Source: an uncultured Collinsella sp. (GTDB taxonomy: Bacteria; Actinomycetota; Coriobacteriia; Coriobacteriales; Coriobacteriaceae). From it: 26,797 nucleotides of DNA. The stretch lies in assembly GCA_900544645.1 (NCBI GenBank), contig UQWG01000023.1, forward strand, positions 1 to 26,797, written 5' to 3'. Each line of letters opens with the position of its first letter. Position 1 is the first letter of the stretch. Shown one piece after another: positions 1-6,747 of this stretch. The notes below the pieces were generated by a model. It did not search any database. It saw nothing but the letters and a program-made list of their open reading frames with translations, and was not told the origin of the DNA. Both the position numbers and the translations under genes were made by a program.

Positions 1-391
1 CCGCAAGCAGGTGTACTTCGCCGACTGCTCGAGGCTGGTCGAGGACCTCAAGCACGCCTCGGCGAAGGAGGCGCTGGCGCGCAGGATGCGGTTCTACGAG
101 CACTGCAGCCTGCTGATAATAGACGAGCTGGGCTACCTCGATATCGGGAAAGAGGGCGCCGACCTGCTGTTCCAGCTGGTGAACAGGCGCTACGCGCTCA
201 AGCGGTCGACGATCGTCACGACCAACGTGCCGGTCGGCAGGTGGGGCGACGTGTTCGGCAGCAACGTCACGGCCTCGGCGGTCGCCGACAGGCTGTGCCA
301 CCACTGCGCGATGATCAAGATAACGGGCCGGTCGTACCGCCTGAAGGACGTGTCCATCGGCGGTGAGGACGGGAAGGAGGAGGGCGCCTAG
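1..391 (+). CDS. istB: IS21-family helper ATPase IstB, 3' part
   Basis: This is the C-terminal part of an IstB-type AAA+ ATPase, the helper that works with the IstA transposase of IS21-family elements. The gene runs off the left edge; the open frame continues upstream of the first in-frame GTG at 11. The Walker B region is clear (LLIIDELGYL), followed by a sensor-1-like stretch (STIVTTN) and the family's typical end (DRLCHHCAMIKITGRSYRLKD). The Walker A motif is outside the window. The stop codon lies inside a perfect 14-bp palindrome at 383-396. Repeated short motifs typical of IS21 ends follow directly. Whether the whole element is intact cannot be judged from here. Family identification is strong. 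Confidence 0.93.
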   Translation, partial: RKQVYFADCSRLVEDLKHASAKEALARRMRFYEHCSLLIIDELGYLDIGKEGADLLFQLVNRRYALKRSTIVTTNVPVGRWGDVFGSNVTASAVADRLCHHCAMIKITGRSYRLKDVSIGGEDGKEEGA

Positions 392-407
392 GCGCCGAAA
401 GCGGCAC

Positions 408-496
408 ATCCGCGTTGGCGAATCCGGTGTATCCGCGTTGGCGCGATTGGCGAAAATGCGTTGGTGGAAATGGTGAAAATTATATTGACGCTAACA
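408..496 (+). mobile_element. Probable right end of the IS21-like element
   Basis: A 13-bp motif, ATCCGCGTTGGCG, occurs at 408-420 and again at 431-443. A degenerate copy (AATGCGTTGGTG) is at 455-466. IS21-family ends carry multiple sub-terminal repeats and terminate in CA-3', and the run ending GCTAACA at 496 fits such a terminus. Immediately beyond it the sequence reads as IS110 transposase. The exact end is inferred because the left end and the target duplication are not visible. Confidence 0.55.
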
Positions 497-1201
497 CTGG
501 CGACCGCCAAGCAGCGGCTGCTCGCCTTCCTCGCAAGGCGGGGGTACGCCTACGGCGGCACCACGCCCGCCGGCAACCCGAGGAAGTACTGGACCTACGA
601 CTTCCTGAGGTGGCTCGACAAGGTCAGGCCTGAGGACGATGGCGGGGTTCGGGCGCTCGCCGCCCTGAGGAACGAGGTCGAGGCCGCGGCGGAGGCCCGG
701 GCGGACCTGCTCTCCGAGTACAGGGCGGCCGTGGATGCCAGCCCGATCGCCGCGGAGGCGGCCGCCCTCCAGTCGATCAAGGGCTGCGCCTTCGCGCTGG
801 CCGCGGCCTTCTCGGCCGAGGTCGGCGACTTCACGAGGTTCCGTTCCGGAAGGCAGGTCACGGCCTATTTCGGCCTCGCGCCGAGTCAGAGGTCGAGCGG
901 CGACTCCGTGCGGCTCGGAGGCATCAGCGGTGCGGGCAACGCGCTCGTGAGGAAGCTGGCCGTTGAGGGCTCATGGTGCTACGCCGCGGCACGGCACCAG
1001 CCGAAGCTCATGCCGAGGGACACGGGCGTGCCCCTCGAGATAAGGATGCACGGGAGGAAGGGGTCCGAGCGGCTCCTGCGGCGGCGCGAGGAGATGCTCG
1101 CCCGCGGCACGCCCGCGGCGAAGGCCAACGCGGCCACCGCGGCCGAGCTCGTGAGGTGGCTCTGGGCCCTCGGCATGATGTGCCGGGAGGGCGCGGAATA
1201 G
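461..1201 (+). pseudogene. IS110-family transposase, 5'-truncated
   Basis: The product matches the C-terminal half of IS110/IS116/IS902 transposases (Transposase_20 domain). Diagnostic features are the pseudo-HhH segment (LQSIKGCAFALAAAFSAEVGDFTRF), the serine-containing block (GLAPSQRSSGDSVRLGGISGAGN) and the closing helix. The N-terminal DEDD (RuvC-like) domain is absent. The open frame begins at TTG 461, but its first 12 codons are the IS21 end; IS110-like residues start at about 497 (LATAKQRLLAFLARRGYAYGG). It is therefore a remnant cut by the IS21-like insertion and is unlikely to be active. Full-length IS110 transposases are usually about 330-450 residues; only about 235 genuine ones remain. 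Confidence 0.88.
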
Positions 1202-1479
1202 ACATGGCCCCCGTCCCGGCGAGCCGGGCGGCCTTCGGGGATACCCCCTATTTCGCTGTGCGCGCGGAGCCCTCCGCATGCGCCTCGACAGACTTGGGGA
1301 ACCCCGCCGAAGGAATGGAGTGCGGGCCGACAGAACGGTATCCGCGGATATGAGACTGAGCCGAGGGCGTCGACGACATGCCGGGGGCGGACCGGGACGG
1401 GTTAACGGCAGGCCCCGCCGACCGATTGCAAGCGGTCGGCGGGGCCATTGTGGCCATTGACAGCGGATTGGGTCATATG
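1202..1479. other. Non-coding tail 3' of the IS110 remnant
   Basis: No convincing gene is present. Several short hairpins can be drawn: CCCGGC/GCCGGG near 1216, GCGGAG/CTCCGC near 1264-1277, and the palindrome TATCCGCGGATA near 1339. It ends with the strong hairpin at 1411-1446. This may be the non-coding end of the IS110 element. In IS1111-group elements that end encodes a guide (bridge) RNA, but the subgroup cannot be decided without the N-terminus. Confidence 0.4.
1411..1446. terminator. Strong GC-rich hairpin
   Basis: There is a perfect 14-bp stem (1411-1424 with 1433-1446) around an 8-nt loop. No T-run follows on either strand, so it is either a factor-assisted terminator or part of the IS110 end structure. 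Confidence 0.5.
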
Positions 1480-1624
1480 AGCGAAAGCCCGCCAGAGCGA
1501 GCAAGGTGCCTTGAAACGAGGCGGCATTGACCTTCTGGTCATGCCGCCGAAGTTGAAAGGCAGATTGCCGCTCTGGCGGGCTTGCAGTGTCGGCCCGTTA
1601 CGCGGTTTGGTAAAACCGCGTAAC
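1480..1624 (-). repeat. 145-bp structured repeat, copy R1
   Basis: This copy matches 9983-10127 with 9 differences. On the minus strand it starts directly after the stop codon of the GntR gene. It contains (i) a 12-bp hairpin, GTTACGCGGTTT/AAACCGCGTAAC, at 1597-1624, (ii) a short linker, and (iii) a large hairpin closed by 1485-1499 with 1569-1583 (15 bp) and capped by an inner stem at 1520-1527/1541-1548 that extends into the loop. All six differences from R2 within the large hairpin fall at 1487/1581, 1520/1548 and 1516/1553; the first two are clear pairs that stay paired in both copies. Function unknown; a 3'-UTR RNA structure is the simplest reading. Confidence 0.85.
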
Positions 1625-2344
1625 TTACATGACCATGACGTAGCGCGATCCCACGTAGTACTGCTTACCCATCAGGACCGGCTCGCCATTGGGACCGGTA
1701 AAGCCGGCACGCAGGTTGAGCAGCGGATCGTGCGGAGCAATGCCCAGCTCGGCCGCCTGCTCGGCGTTAGCTCGAACGGCCTCGACCGTACGGTAGCCAA
1801 CCGAGACAATCGGCGTTCCGCCAACACGCTCGACCTCGGCAAAAATCGACTTGTCCTCAAGATCGGCCGTCAACAGCTCACGGTAGGCGTCAAACGGCAC
1901 AAAGATGTTCTCCTCAAAGATGGGCTCGCCGTCGGCCGTACGCACGCGCTTGATATGCAGTAGCAGCGCATCCTTCTGCAGACCAAAGAACTCCATCTCG
2001 TTTTGGCGCGCCGGAACGATCTGGCGATCGACCACGTGCGCACCGGCCTTCATGCCGTTGCCGGCACACAGCGCGGTAAACGTCTGCAGCGTCGAGGCAT
2101 GGAACTGACGATTGATGTGCGGCGTGGAAACAAAGGTGCCGCGGCCCTGCTGCTTAACCAGGTAGCCATCGGAGCACAACTCCTCGACGGCGCGACGCAC
2201 CGTAATTCGGCTCACGTCGTACTGCTCGGCTAGCTCAAGCTCGGACGGAATACGCTCCTTGGGTGCATAAACACCTTTCTCGATCGCATCCTTGATTTCG
2301 TCGTAAATCTGCTGGTAAAGCGGTGCATTTTTGGGCGCAGGCAT
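1625..2344 (-). CDS. GntR-family regulator with UTRA domain (first)
   Basis: This 239-residue protein has the HutC-type layout. An N-terminal winged helix-turn-helix spans about residues 8-75 (PSELELAEQYDVSRITVRRAVEEL, then the wing QQGRGTFV). A UTRA ligand-binding domain spans about 95-235. Such proteins usually repress uptake operons and respond to a phosphorylated sugar derivative. The candidate operator ACGTATATAACGT at 2382-2394 lies 38 bp upstream of the start, and related sites precede the PTS operon and the EamA gene, so it is the likely regulator of that regulon and of itself. The ribosome site before ATG 2344 is weak (AAGAG). Its stop codon abuts repeat R1. The effector is inferred from context. 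Confidence 0.9.
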   Translation of the reverse strand: MPAPKNAPLYQQIYDEIKDAIEKGVYAPKERIPSELELAEQYDVSRITVRRAVEELCSDGYLVKQQGRGTFVSTPHINRQFHASTLQTFTALCAGNGMKAGAHVVDRQIVPARQNEMEFFGLQKDALLLHIKRVRTADGEPIFEENIFVPFDAYRELLTADLEDKSIFAEVERVGGTPIVSVGYRTVEAVRANAEQAAELGIAPHDPLLNLRAGFTGPNGEPVLMGKQYYVGSRYVMVM

Positions 2345-2381
2345 ATCTAATCACTCTTATCGAAATATCGAAATAACTAAT

Positions 2382-2394
2382 ACGTATATAACGT
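2382..2394. promoter_or_regulatory. Candidate GntR operator, autoregulatory
   Basis: ACGTATATAACGT is a near-perfect palindrome (ACGT-N5-ACGT) upstream of the first GntR gene. The same pattern occurs at 8535-8547 and, degenerately, at 9806-9827. Assignment to this regulator is inferred. Confidence 0.5.
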
Positions 2395-2436
2395 CTAGTT
2401 TCATGTTACCTCATAATGATAAAACGATACACCCTC

Positions 2437-2469
2437 CCTACCAAAAAGCGACAGCTTCATTTTGGTAGG
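2437..2469. repeat. Short palindromic repeat, copy P1
   Basis: A 10-bp perfect inverted repeat, CCTACCAAAA (2437-2446) with TTTTGGTAGG (2460-2469), encloses a 13-nt loop. The right arm and its flank (ATTTTGGTAGGTTTTATC) recur at 4595-4612. A related palindrome is at 12047-12081. Confidence 0.7.
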
Positions 2470-2489
2470 TTTTATCTGGGCAAACGAAG

Positions 2490-2521
2490 GCCTCCCGAAA
2501 GCAGCGAGGCTTTCGGGAGGC
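2490..2521 (-). terminator. Terminator of the YitT gene
   Basis: A 12-bp perfect stem (GCCTCCCGAAAG, 2490-2501, with 2510-2521) with an 8-nt loop lies 44 bp downstream of the YitT stop codon. The minus-strand tail has only a weak T-rich stretch (CCTTCGTTT). Confidence 0.65.
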
Positions 2522-2564
2522 TCAAGCGGACAGGATTGCGCCGTGCCGGCAAAATGCCAACACT

Positions 2565-3572
2565 CTACCTGCCGTCGTCCTGCTGCAGGCTGTCCTGCTC
2601 GCTGAGGCGCGCCTGCCTGCTGGCCATGCGTGCGGGCTTGTCGGGATCGGGAACGGCCGTGGGCATGGGCTCGTCGACATGACCGCCCCACCAGCCGCCC
2701 ACAAAGTTGAGCGTGTGGAACACGTTGATCACGGCGCCGGGGTCAACATCGCACACCAGCTTGATAATGTCCTGGCTCTCGTAGGTCGAGACAACGGTGT
2801 TCAGCAGGTACATCTTTTCGCGGCTGTATCCGCCGACGACCTCGGCGCAGCTAATGCCGTGCTGAAAATGGTTTACGTAGGCAGTCATGACCTCGTCTGC
2901 CTTACGCGTCGTGATCTGCAGCGTCACGCGATCGTAGCGACGATAGAAACTGTCGATGGTCTTGGTCGAAATAAACTGGAACACGATGGAATACGCCGCC
3001 TTGTCCCAGCCAAACATAAAGCCAAAGATCGCCAGGATAAAGCAGTTGAAACCAAAGATGACGCCCCAGATGGTCTTGCCCGTGTGGTTGGAAACCCACA
3101 GCGCGATAAAGTCGGTGCCGCCGGTGGATGCGCCGGACTTTAGCGCGATGGCAGCGCCCAGACCCGAGACCACGCCGCCAAAAATGATGAGCATGATCTT
3201 GTCGCCCAAAAACGGAGCGAAGTGAAAGACGTTGAGGAACAGCGACGAGAGCACGACCTGCATCATCGAGAAGATGACGAAGCGCTTGCTAATGCCGCTC
3301 CAGCATAGGAGCGCCACGGGGATGTTGAGCGCGAGCATACCGAGCGAAATGTCGATGTGAACGCCGCCCAGCGAGGTAACGCGATCGAGCAGGACCGCAA
3401 CGCCGGTGAGGCCGCTCGGAAGCAGGTCGGCGGGCTGAATGAACGCCTGGATCAGGAATGTCTGGAGGACGGCAGAAATTGTGACCGCCACGGCAGTAAT
3501 GGCACGGCGGACGATGGTGAGGCGGCCGAGCATGAGCACGCGGTCCGTGAGCTGATCGATGGCGTTCGCCAC
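2565..3572 (-). CDS. YitT/DUF161 family membrane protein with DUF2179 domain
   Basis: This 335-residue integral membrane protein belongs to the YitT family. Five to six hydrophobic segments cover about residues 20-215 and include the family glycine-rich stretch (GASTGGTDFIALWVSN). A soluble C-terminal DUF2179 domain follows at about 225-300 (DRVTLQITTRKADEV, then GGYSREKMYLLNTVV). Residues after about 305 form a polar tail. Family members are predicted transporters of unknown substrate. The GTG start at 3572 is chosen because AAAGGAG sits just upstream. It lies downstream of the HAD gene but is separated from it by a 355-bp repeat-bearing gap, so it is probably transcribed separately. A role in the neighbouring sugar pathway is not shown. 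Confidence 0.87.
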   Translation of the reverse strand: MANAIDQLTDRVLMLGRLTIVRRAITAVAVTISAVLQTFLIQAFIQPADLLPSGLTGVAVLLDRVTSLGGVHIDISLGMLALNIPVALLCWSGISKRFVIFSMMQVVLSSLFLNVFHFAPFLGDKIMLIIFGGVVSGLGAAIALKSGASTGGTDFIALWVSNHTGKTIWGVIFGFNCFILAIFGFMFGWDKAAYSIVFQFISTKTIDSFYRRYDRVTLQITTRKADEVMTAYVNHFQHGISCAEVVGGYSREKMYLLNTVVSTYESQDIIKLVCDVDPGAVINVFHTLNFVGGWWGGHVDEPMPTAVPDPDKPARMASRQARLSEQDSLQQDDGR

Positions 3573-3711
3573 GTAGGCTCCTTTCGAAGGCAGATGTGGT
3601 TGTGGGGCATGCCCGCGATTGTAGCATGGAGCGTGCGGGGGCGCTTCAATTCAACCTCCCTCGACAACCAAAACGGGACCAGCAACCCCCACGACCAAAG
3701 GGCAAAATTCC

Positions 3712-3830
3712 AAGTGAGTAGACTTTTTACGATCTGCCGAGCACACCCAAAACCGCCACCCCTGTGACCTGCGGTTTTACAAAGGAAGATATGCATTGTG
3801 CTCGGCCTGCGCCAAAAAGTCTACTCACTT
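3712..3830. repeat. Nested inverted repeat (119 bp)
   Basis: Outer arms of 17 bp (AAGTGAGTAGACTTTTT at 3712-3728, complement at 3814-3830) enclose second arms of 10 bp (GCCGAGCACA at 3736-3745, complement at 3797-3806) and inner arms of 8 bp (AAAACCGC at 3749-3756, complement at 3771-3778). The mismatched spacers between arms have nearly equal length, so the whole unit can fold as one long interrupted hairpin. It fills the 3573-3927 gap between the YitT start and the HAD stop. The rest of the gap shows no gene except a 32-codon in-frame extension after the HAD stop (3829-3927). It resembles a MITE or REP-like element; no transposase is nearby. Confidence 0.75.
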
Positions 3831-3927
3831 AGTCCGAATCGAAGCCAAACGGATCAAAATCGAAACCAAATTGAGCCAGTCCACCGCAAAAAACGTTTGA
3901 ACCCGTGCTTCTCGCGGCGGATTGACA

Positions 3928-4557
3928 CTACAAAGCGGCCAAAATGTCGGTCAGATTATCAATAACGGCATCGGCTCGCGATTGATCGAGGTTGACGCCC
4001 TCGTGCGGACGCAGTGCCAGGACGCGGGCGCCGGAACGTTTGCCAGCCTCGATCCCCAAAGGCGAATCCTCGATAACCAGGCACTCGGCAGGCTCCACCC
4101 CCAGCGCCTCCATGGCACGCAGGTAGATCTCGGGGTCGGGCTTAAACGCACTGCACTCGTGACCGCTGATGGTGTAGTCCAGCACATCGGCGATACCGGC
4201 AATCTCTACCAGCTCGTCAATGAGCTCACGATAAGACGAGCTCGCGATGGCACACTTCACGCCGCGCTCGTGCAGTGCGCGCATCACCGGCTCCGTCTGC
4301 TCGTTGAGCAGCTCGGCATACGGAACGGGGTGGTCCGGGCTGTAGACCTGCTTGTACTCCACGCGAAGGCGCTCGCGCAGCTCAACATCGTCGGGCACCA
4401 GCGCCTCCCAAATGGCCGGCTCGTTAGACCCCGAAAGATCGGGGATCTCGTCAAAGTGGAACCCCTTCTCCTCCATAAACGCCACGCGACGACGGTTGTA
4501 GAACCACTCGGTATCGACCAGCACGCCGTCCATGTCAAACAGCACTGCTTTGATCAT
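3928..4557 (-). CDS. HAD-superfamily hydrolase, beta-phosphoglucomutase-like
   Basis: This 209-residue HAD subfamily IA protein is probably a sugar-phosphate phosphatase or phosphomutase. The nucleophile motif is at the N-terminus (LFDMDGVLVD, Asp8 and general acid/base Asp10). Motif II is the serine run in IASSSY. The motif III lysine is in FKPDPEIY, and motif IV is VIEDSPLGIEAG. The cap domain occupies about residues 15-85. ATG 4557 is preferred because GGAGGAG then lies 6 nt upstream; an ATG at 4563 would have no spacing. It follows the SIS deglycase gene with a terminator between them, and a short palindrome sits in its leader. It may act on the sugar phosphate released by the pathway; this is inferred from position. 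Confidence 0.88.
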   Translation of the reverse strand: MIKAVLFDMDGVLVDTEWFYNRRRVAFMEEKGFHFDEIPDLSGSNEPAIWEALVPDDVELRERLRVEYKQVYSPDHPVPYAELLNEQTEPVMRALHERGVKCAIASSSYRELIDELVEIAGIADVLDYTISGHECSAFKPDPEIYLRAMEALGVEPAECLVIEDSPLGIEAGKRSGARVLALRPHEGVNLDQSRADAVIDNLTDILAAL

Positions 4558-4571
4558 ACGCATCTCCTCCC

Positions 4572-4606
4572 ACCTGCCAAATAGAGACAGGTTTATTTTG
4601 GTAGGT
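4572..4606. repeat. Short palindromic repeat, copy P2
   Basis: ACCTGCCAAA (4572-4581) pairs with TTTGGTAGGT (4597-4606) with one G-T wobble. Its reverse complement matches 12047-12081 at 30 of 35 positions. It sits directly upstream of the ribosome site of the HAD gene. Confidence 0.7.
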
Positions 4607-4656
4607 TTTATCCTGGGTTTTGCGACGCGACAGGCGTGCCCTCCCAAGAGCAAAAA

Positions 4657-4684
4657 AGGGGATGGGGCACAAACCCCATCCCCT
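4657..4684 (-). terminator. Intrinsic terminator of the SIS deglycase gene
   Basis: An 11-bp perfect stem (AGGGGATGGGG with CCCCATCCCCT) with loop CACAAA is followed on the minus strand by a run of six T residues. It lies 33 bp downstream of the stop codon at 4718. Confidence 0.9.
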
Positions 4685-4717
4685 CTCAATCAACCCGTAA
4701 GGTCTACTTACTTGTGA

Positions 4718-5701
4718 TTAGTAGGAAAGCTTCCACATGTAGCGACGCATGGTCAGCGGGTGCTGACGGGCCTCGGCGATCTGGTTGCCGTACTCGCGCA
4801 TAACGGCGAGGTGCAGCAGCGGGTTGAAGTAGGTGACGACGCTCGCGGGCACGGCGTCAGCCAGGCCGTAATCCTTGGAGTCGATCAGAGCGACCTTGGC
4901 GCCCATGCGCTCAAGGAAGGTGAGGGCGCGGGCGTCCATCGGACGGGTAGCGCCATCGGACATGAAGAAGACGTAGGGCTTACCCTCGGTGGAAACCTCG
5001 AACGGGCCGTGGAAGTACTCGCCGGTGTTGTAGGCGGCGGCGTCGATCCACTGCATCTCGGTGAACAGGAAGGCGGCGTGAGAGTAAGCCATCTTCTCGG
5101 AGGCACCAGAGGCCATGAAGTAAATCATCTTGTCGTCCTTGAAGTCCTCAGCGAACTTCTTGGCGAGCTTCTTGCAGTGCTGAGCGGCGTTCTCGCAGAG
5201 CTCGAAGACGTTGGTAAGGCCGGTGATCATGTCCTCGTAGTGGTCATAGCCCTCGGTCTGCTGAAGGATCTCGACAGCAAGAGCGATGGCGTAGCCGGGC
5301 TTCTCGCACTTGGCAGCGAAGTTGGCGTGGAAGCCGTGAACGATGACGTAGTCAGCGTCGACGGTCAGAGCGGAGCCAGCCTTGTTGGTGAGGGAGACGA
5401 CCGGGCAGTTGTGCTTCTTGGCGGTCTTGTTGGCCTCGACGGTCTCGGGCGTGGAGCCACCGAGGGAGCAGGTGATCACGAAGGTGTGCTCGTTGACCCA
5501 GGAAGGCGTGTCGTAGTTGAACTCGTTAGCGGTGAAGATCTGAACGTTCAGCTTGTCCGTGTTGTTAGCCAGGAAGTACTTGGCAGGGTAAAGGTCGGAC
5601 ATGGAAGCACCGCAGCCGACGAAGGCGACGCTGTGGATCTCGTGGTTGGACAGGACGTCAGCGACGATCTGCTTAGGGAGGTTAAGGTCGATCTCGTACA
5701 T
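4718..5701 (-). CDS. SIS-domain sugar-amine deglycase, FrlB/GfrF-like (first)
   Basis: This 327-residue protein has two SIS (sugar isomerase) domains, at about residues 20-150 and 185-325, close in length to FrlB/FraB-type deglycases. These enzymes split 6-phosphorylated Amadori products such as fructoselysine-6-phosphate into glucose-6-phosphate and the amine. A phosphosugar-binding loop is visible (VGCGASMSDLYPAKY and SLGGSTPET). The catalytic pair of the GlmS/FraB group, Glu and His 16 residues apart, is present as Glu215 (FLFTEMQW) and His231 (GEYFHGPFE). ATG 5701 is chosen because GAAAGGA lies about 9 nt upstream; an ATG at 5710 abuts that site. The gene lies downstream of the PTS genes. 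The precise substrate is inferred. Confidence 0.87.
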   Translation of the reverse strand: MYEIDLNLPKQIVADVLSNHEIHSVAFVGCGASMSDLYPAKYFLANNTDKLNVQIFTANEFNYDTPSWVNEHTFVITCSLGGSTPETVEANKTAKKHNCPVVSLTNKAGSALTVDADYVIVHGFHANFAAKCEKPGYAIALAVEILQQTEGYDHYEDMITGLTNVFELCENAAQHCKKLAKKFAEDFKDDKMIYFMASGASEKMAYSHAAFLFTEMQWIDAAAYNTGEYFHGPFEVSTEGKPYVFFMSDGATRPMDARALTFLERMGAKVALIDSKDYGLADAVPASVVTYFNPLLHLAVMREYGNQIAEARQHPLTMRRYMWKLSY

Positions 5702-5792
5702 CTGACACATTCCTTTCGATTTTTTGCGGCGCCACATTGCCGGGCGCTCGCAGAGTTACCGTGATTTGGACCGAGTCGCCGGCCCGTTGAGG

Positions 5793-5823
5793 ATGTGTCA
5801 AAGGAACTGTCCCTTTGACACAT
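5793..5823. repeat. REP-like palindrome, copy P4
   Basis: There is a 12-bp perfect inverted repeat, ATGTGTCAAAGG (5793-5804) with CCTTTGACACAT (5812-5823), around AACTGTC. It shares the ACTGTCCC core with the sequence just right of the 9868-9927 palindrome. It lies between EIID and the SIS gene. Confidence 0.7.
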
Positions 5824-5835
5824 TTAGGGATGGGA

Positions 5836-5866
5836 GCCTGCCTGGGGTATGGGATGTCAGGCAGGC
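5836..5866 (-). terminator. Possible terminator of the PTS genes
   Basis: A 9-bp stem (GCCTGCCTG with CAGGCAGGC) with a 13-nt loop lies 35 bp downstream of the EIID stop codon. No T-run is present, so read-through into the SIS gene is likely. Confidence 0.5.
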
Positions 5867-5900
5867 CCCCGGGGGAAAGCGGTTAGGCGCTTGGTCGCGA

Positions 5901-6734
5901 CTAGGCCAGGATGCCGGCCGCGGAGAGGGCGATGCCGCCCACGATGGCGATCACGAGAAGCCAACCGGTGTTGACGTTCTTCTTGATGAGCCAGTACATA
6001 AGGCCGGTGAGGCCAAGGGAGATCATCTGGGGCATCATGCCGTCCAGGATATCCTGGATAACGACGGTGCCCTCAGCGAACTGCAGCGGGGTGGTGGCGC
6101 CGATCAGCGTGGCGATCATGCCGCCCACGGACATAAGACCCACGATGCCGCAGACATACATGAGCTTCTCCATGAGGTCGCCGCCCTGAAGCTTGCTCAG
6201 GTACTCGTGGCCGCCCTGATAGCCCATCTTGGCTGCGAACCAAGTGATCAGCACAGAGGGGACAATGGAGATGAGCATGGCCAGGATCGGGCCCATGATA
6301 GAGCCCTGCTGAGCCAGCTGAACGCCCAGACCAAAGGCGATAACGCGGATGGTGCCCTGGAAGAAGGAGTCACCGATGCCGGAAAGCGGACCCATGAGGG
6401 AGGTCTTGACCGCGTTGATCGAATCGGGATCGAAGTTCTCGGGATCCTTGGCGTACTCCTCCTCCATGGAGGCGGAGAGGCCCAGGATGAAAGCGCTCGT
6501 CTGCGGAGTGCAGTTGTAGAACGCCATGTGACGGTGGTAAGCCTCTTTCTTAGCAGCGAGCTGCTTGGGGTCGGACTCATCCGGATAGAGGCGATCGAGC
6601 GTGGGAACCATGCCGTAGAGGAAGCCCATGTTCATCTGACGCTCGTAGTTCCAAGAGGCCTGGATGGCCCAGGAGCGCCAGAAGAACTGGCTGACCTTCT
6701 TGTTCAGGGACACGTCCTTGGTTGCGGTTGCCAT
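5901..6734 (-). CDS. PTS mannose-family EIID membrane component
   Basis: This 277-residue protein is the EIID subunit of a mannose-family phosphotransferase permease, which together with EIIC forms the membrane channel. The N-terminal region is characteristic (FFWRSWAIQASWNYERQMNMG, then FYNCTPQTSAFILGL and the acidic LSASMEEEYA). Membrane segments follow, with the conserved MGPLSGIGDSFFQGTIR loop and hydrophobic stretches at the C-terminus. ATG 6734 has AAGGAGG 8 nt upstream. It is 13 bp after EIIC, so the two are co-transcribed. Family identity is firm. The sugar specificity cannot be read from EIID alone. Confidence 0.95.
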   Translation of the reverse strand: MATATKDVSLNKKVSQFFWRSWAIQASWNYERQMNMGFLYGMVPTLDRLYPDESDPKQLAAKKEAYHRHMAFYNCTPQTSAFILGLSASMEEEYAKDPENFDPDSINAVKTSLMGPLSGIGDSFFQGTIRVIAFGLGVQLAQQGSIMGPILAMLISIVPSVLITWFAAKMGYQGGHEYLSKLQGGDLMEKLMYVCGIVGLMSVGGMIATLIGATTPLQFAEGTVVIQDILDGMMPQMISLGLTGLMYWLIKKNVNTGWLLVIAIVGGIALSAAGILA

Positions 6735-6747
6735 AGTGTGTTCCTCC

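Noticed and set aside
1511..1627. Plus-strand peptide IDLLVMP-KLKGRLPLWR conserved between R1 and R2 as a possible small protein
   Set aside because: The two reading frames look alike only because the DNA repeat is conserved. Changes follow base-pairing rather than codon position, the frames differ in start and end, and no ribosome site precedes them.
3573..3927. tRNA or small RNA gene in the gap
   Set aside because: No cloverleaf or CCA-type acceptor could be found; the structure is explained by the nested inverted repeat.
4760..5764. Long plus-strand frames opposite the SIS and PTS genes
   Set aside because: These have a Val/Gly/Leu-rich shadow composition and no recognisable domains, while the minus-strand proteins are clear family members.
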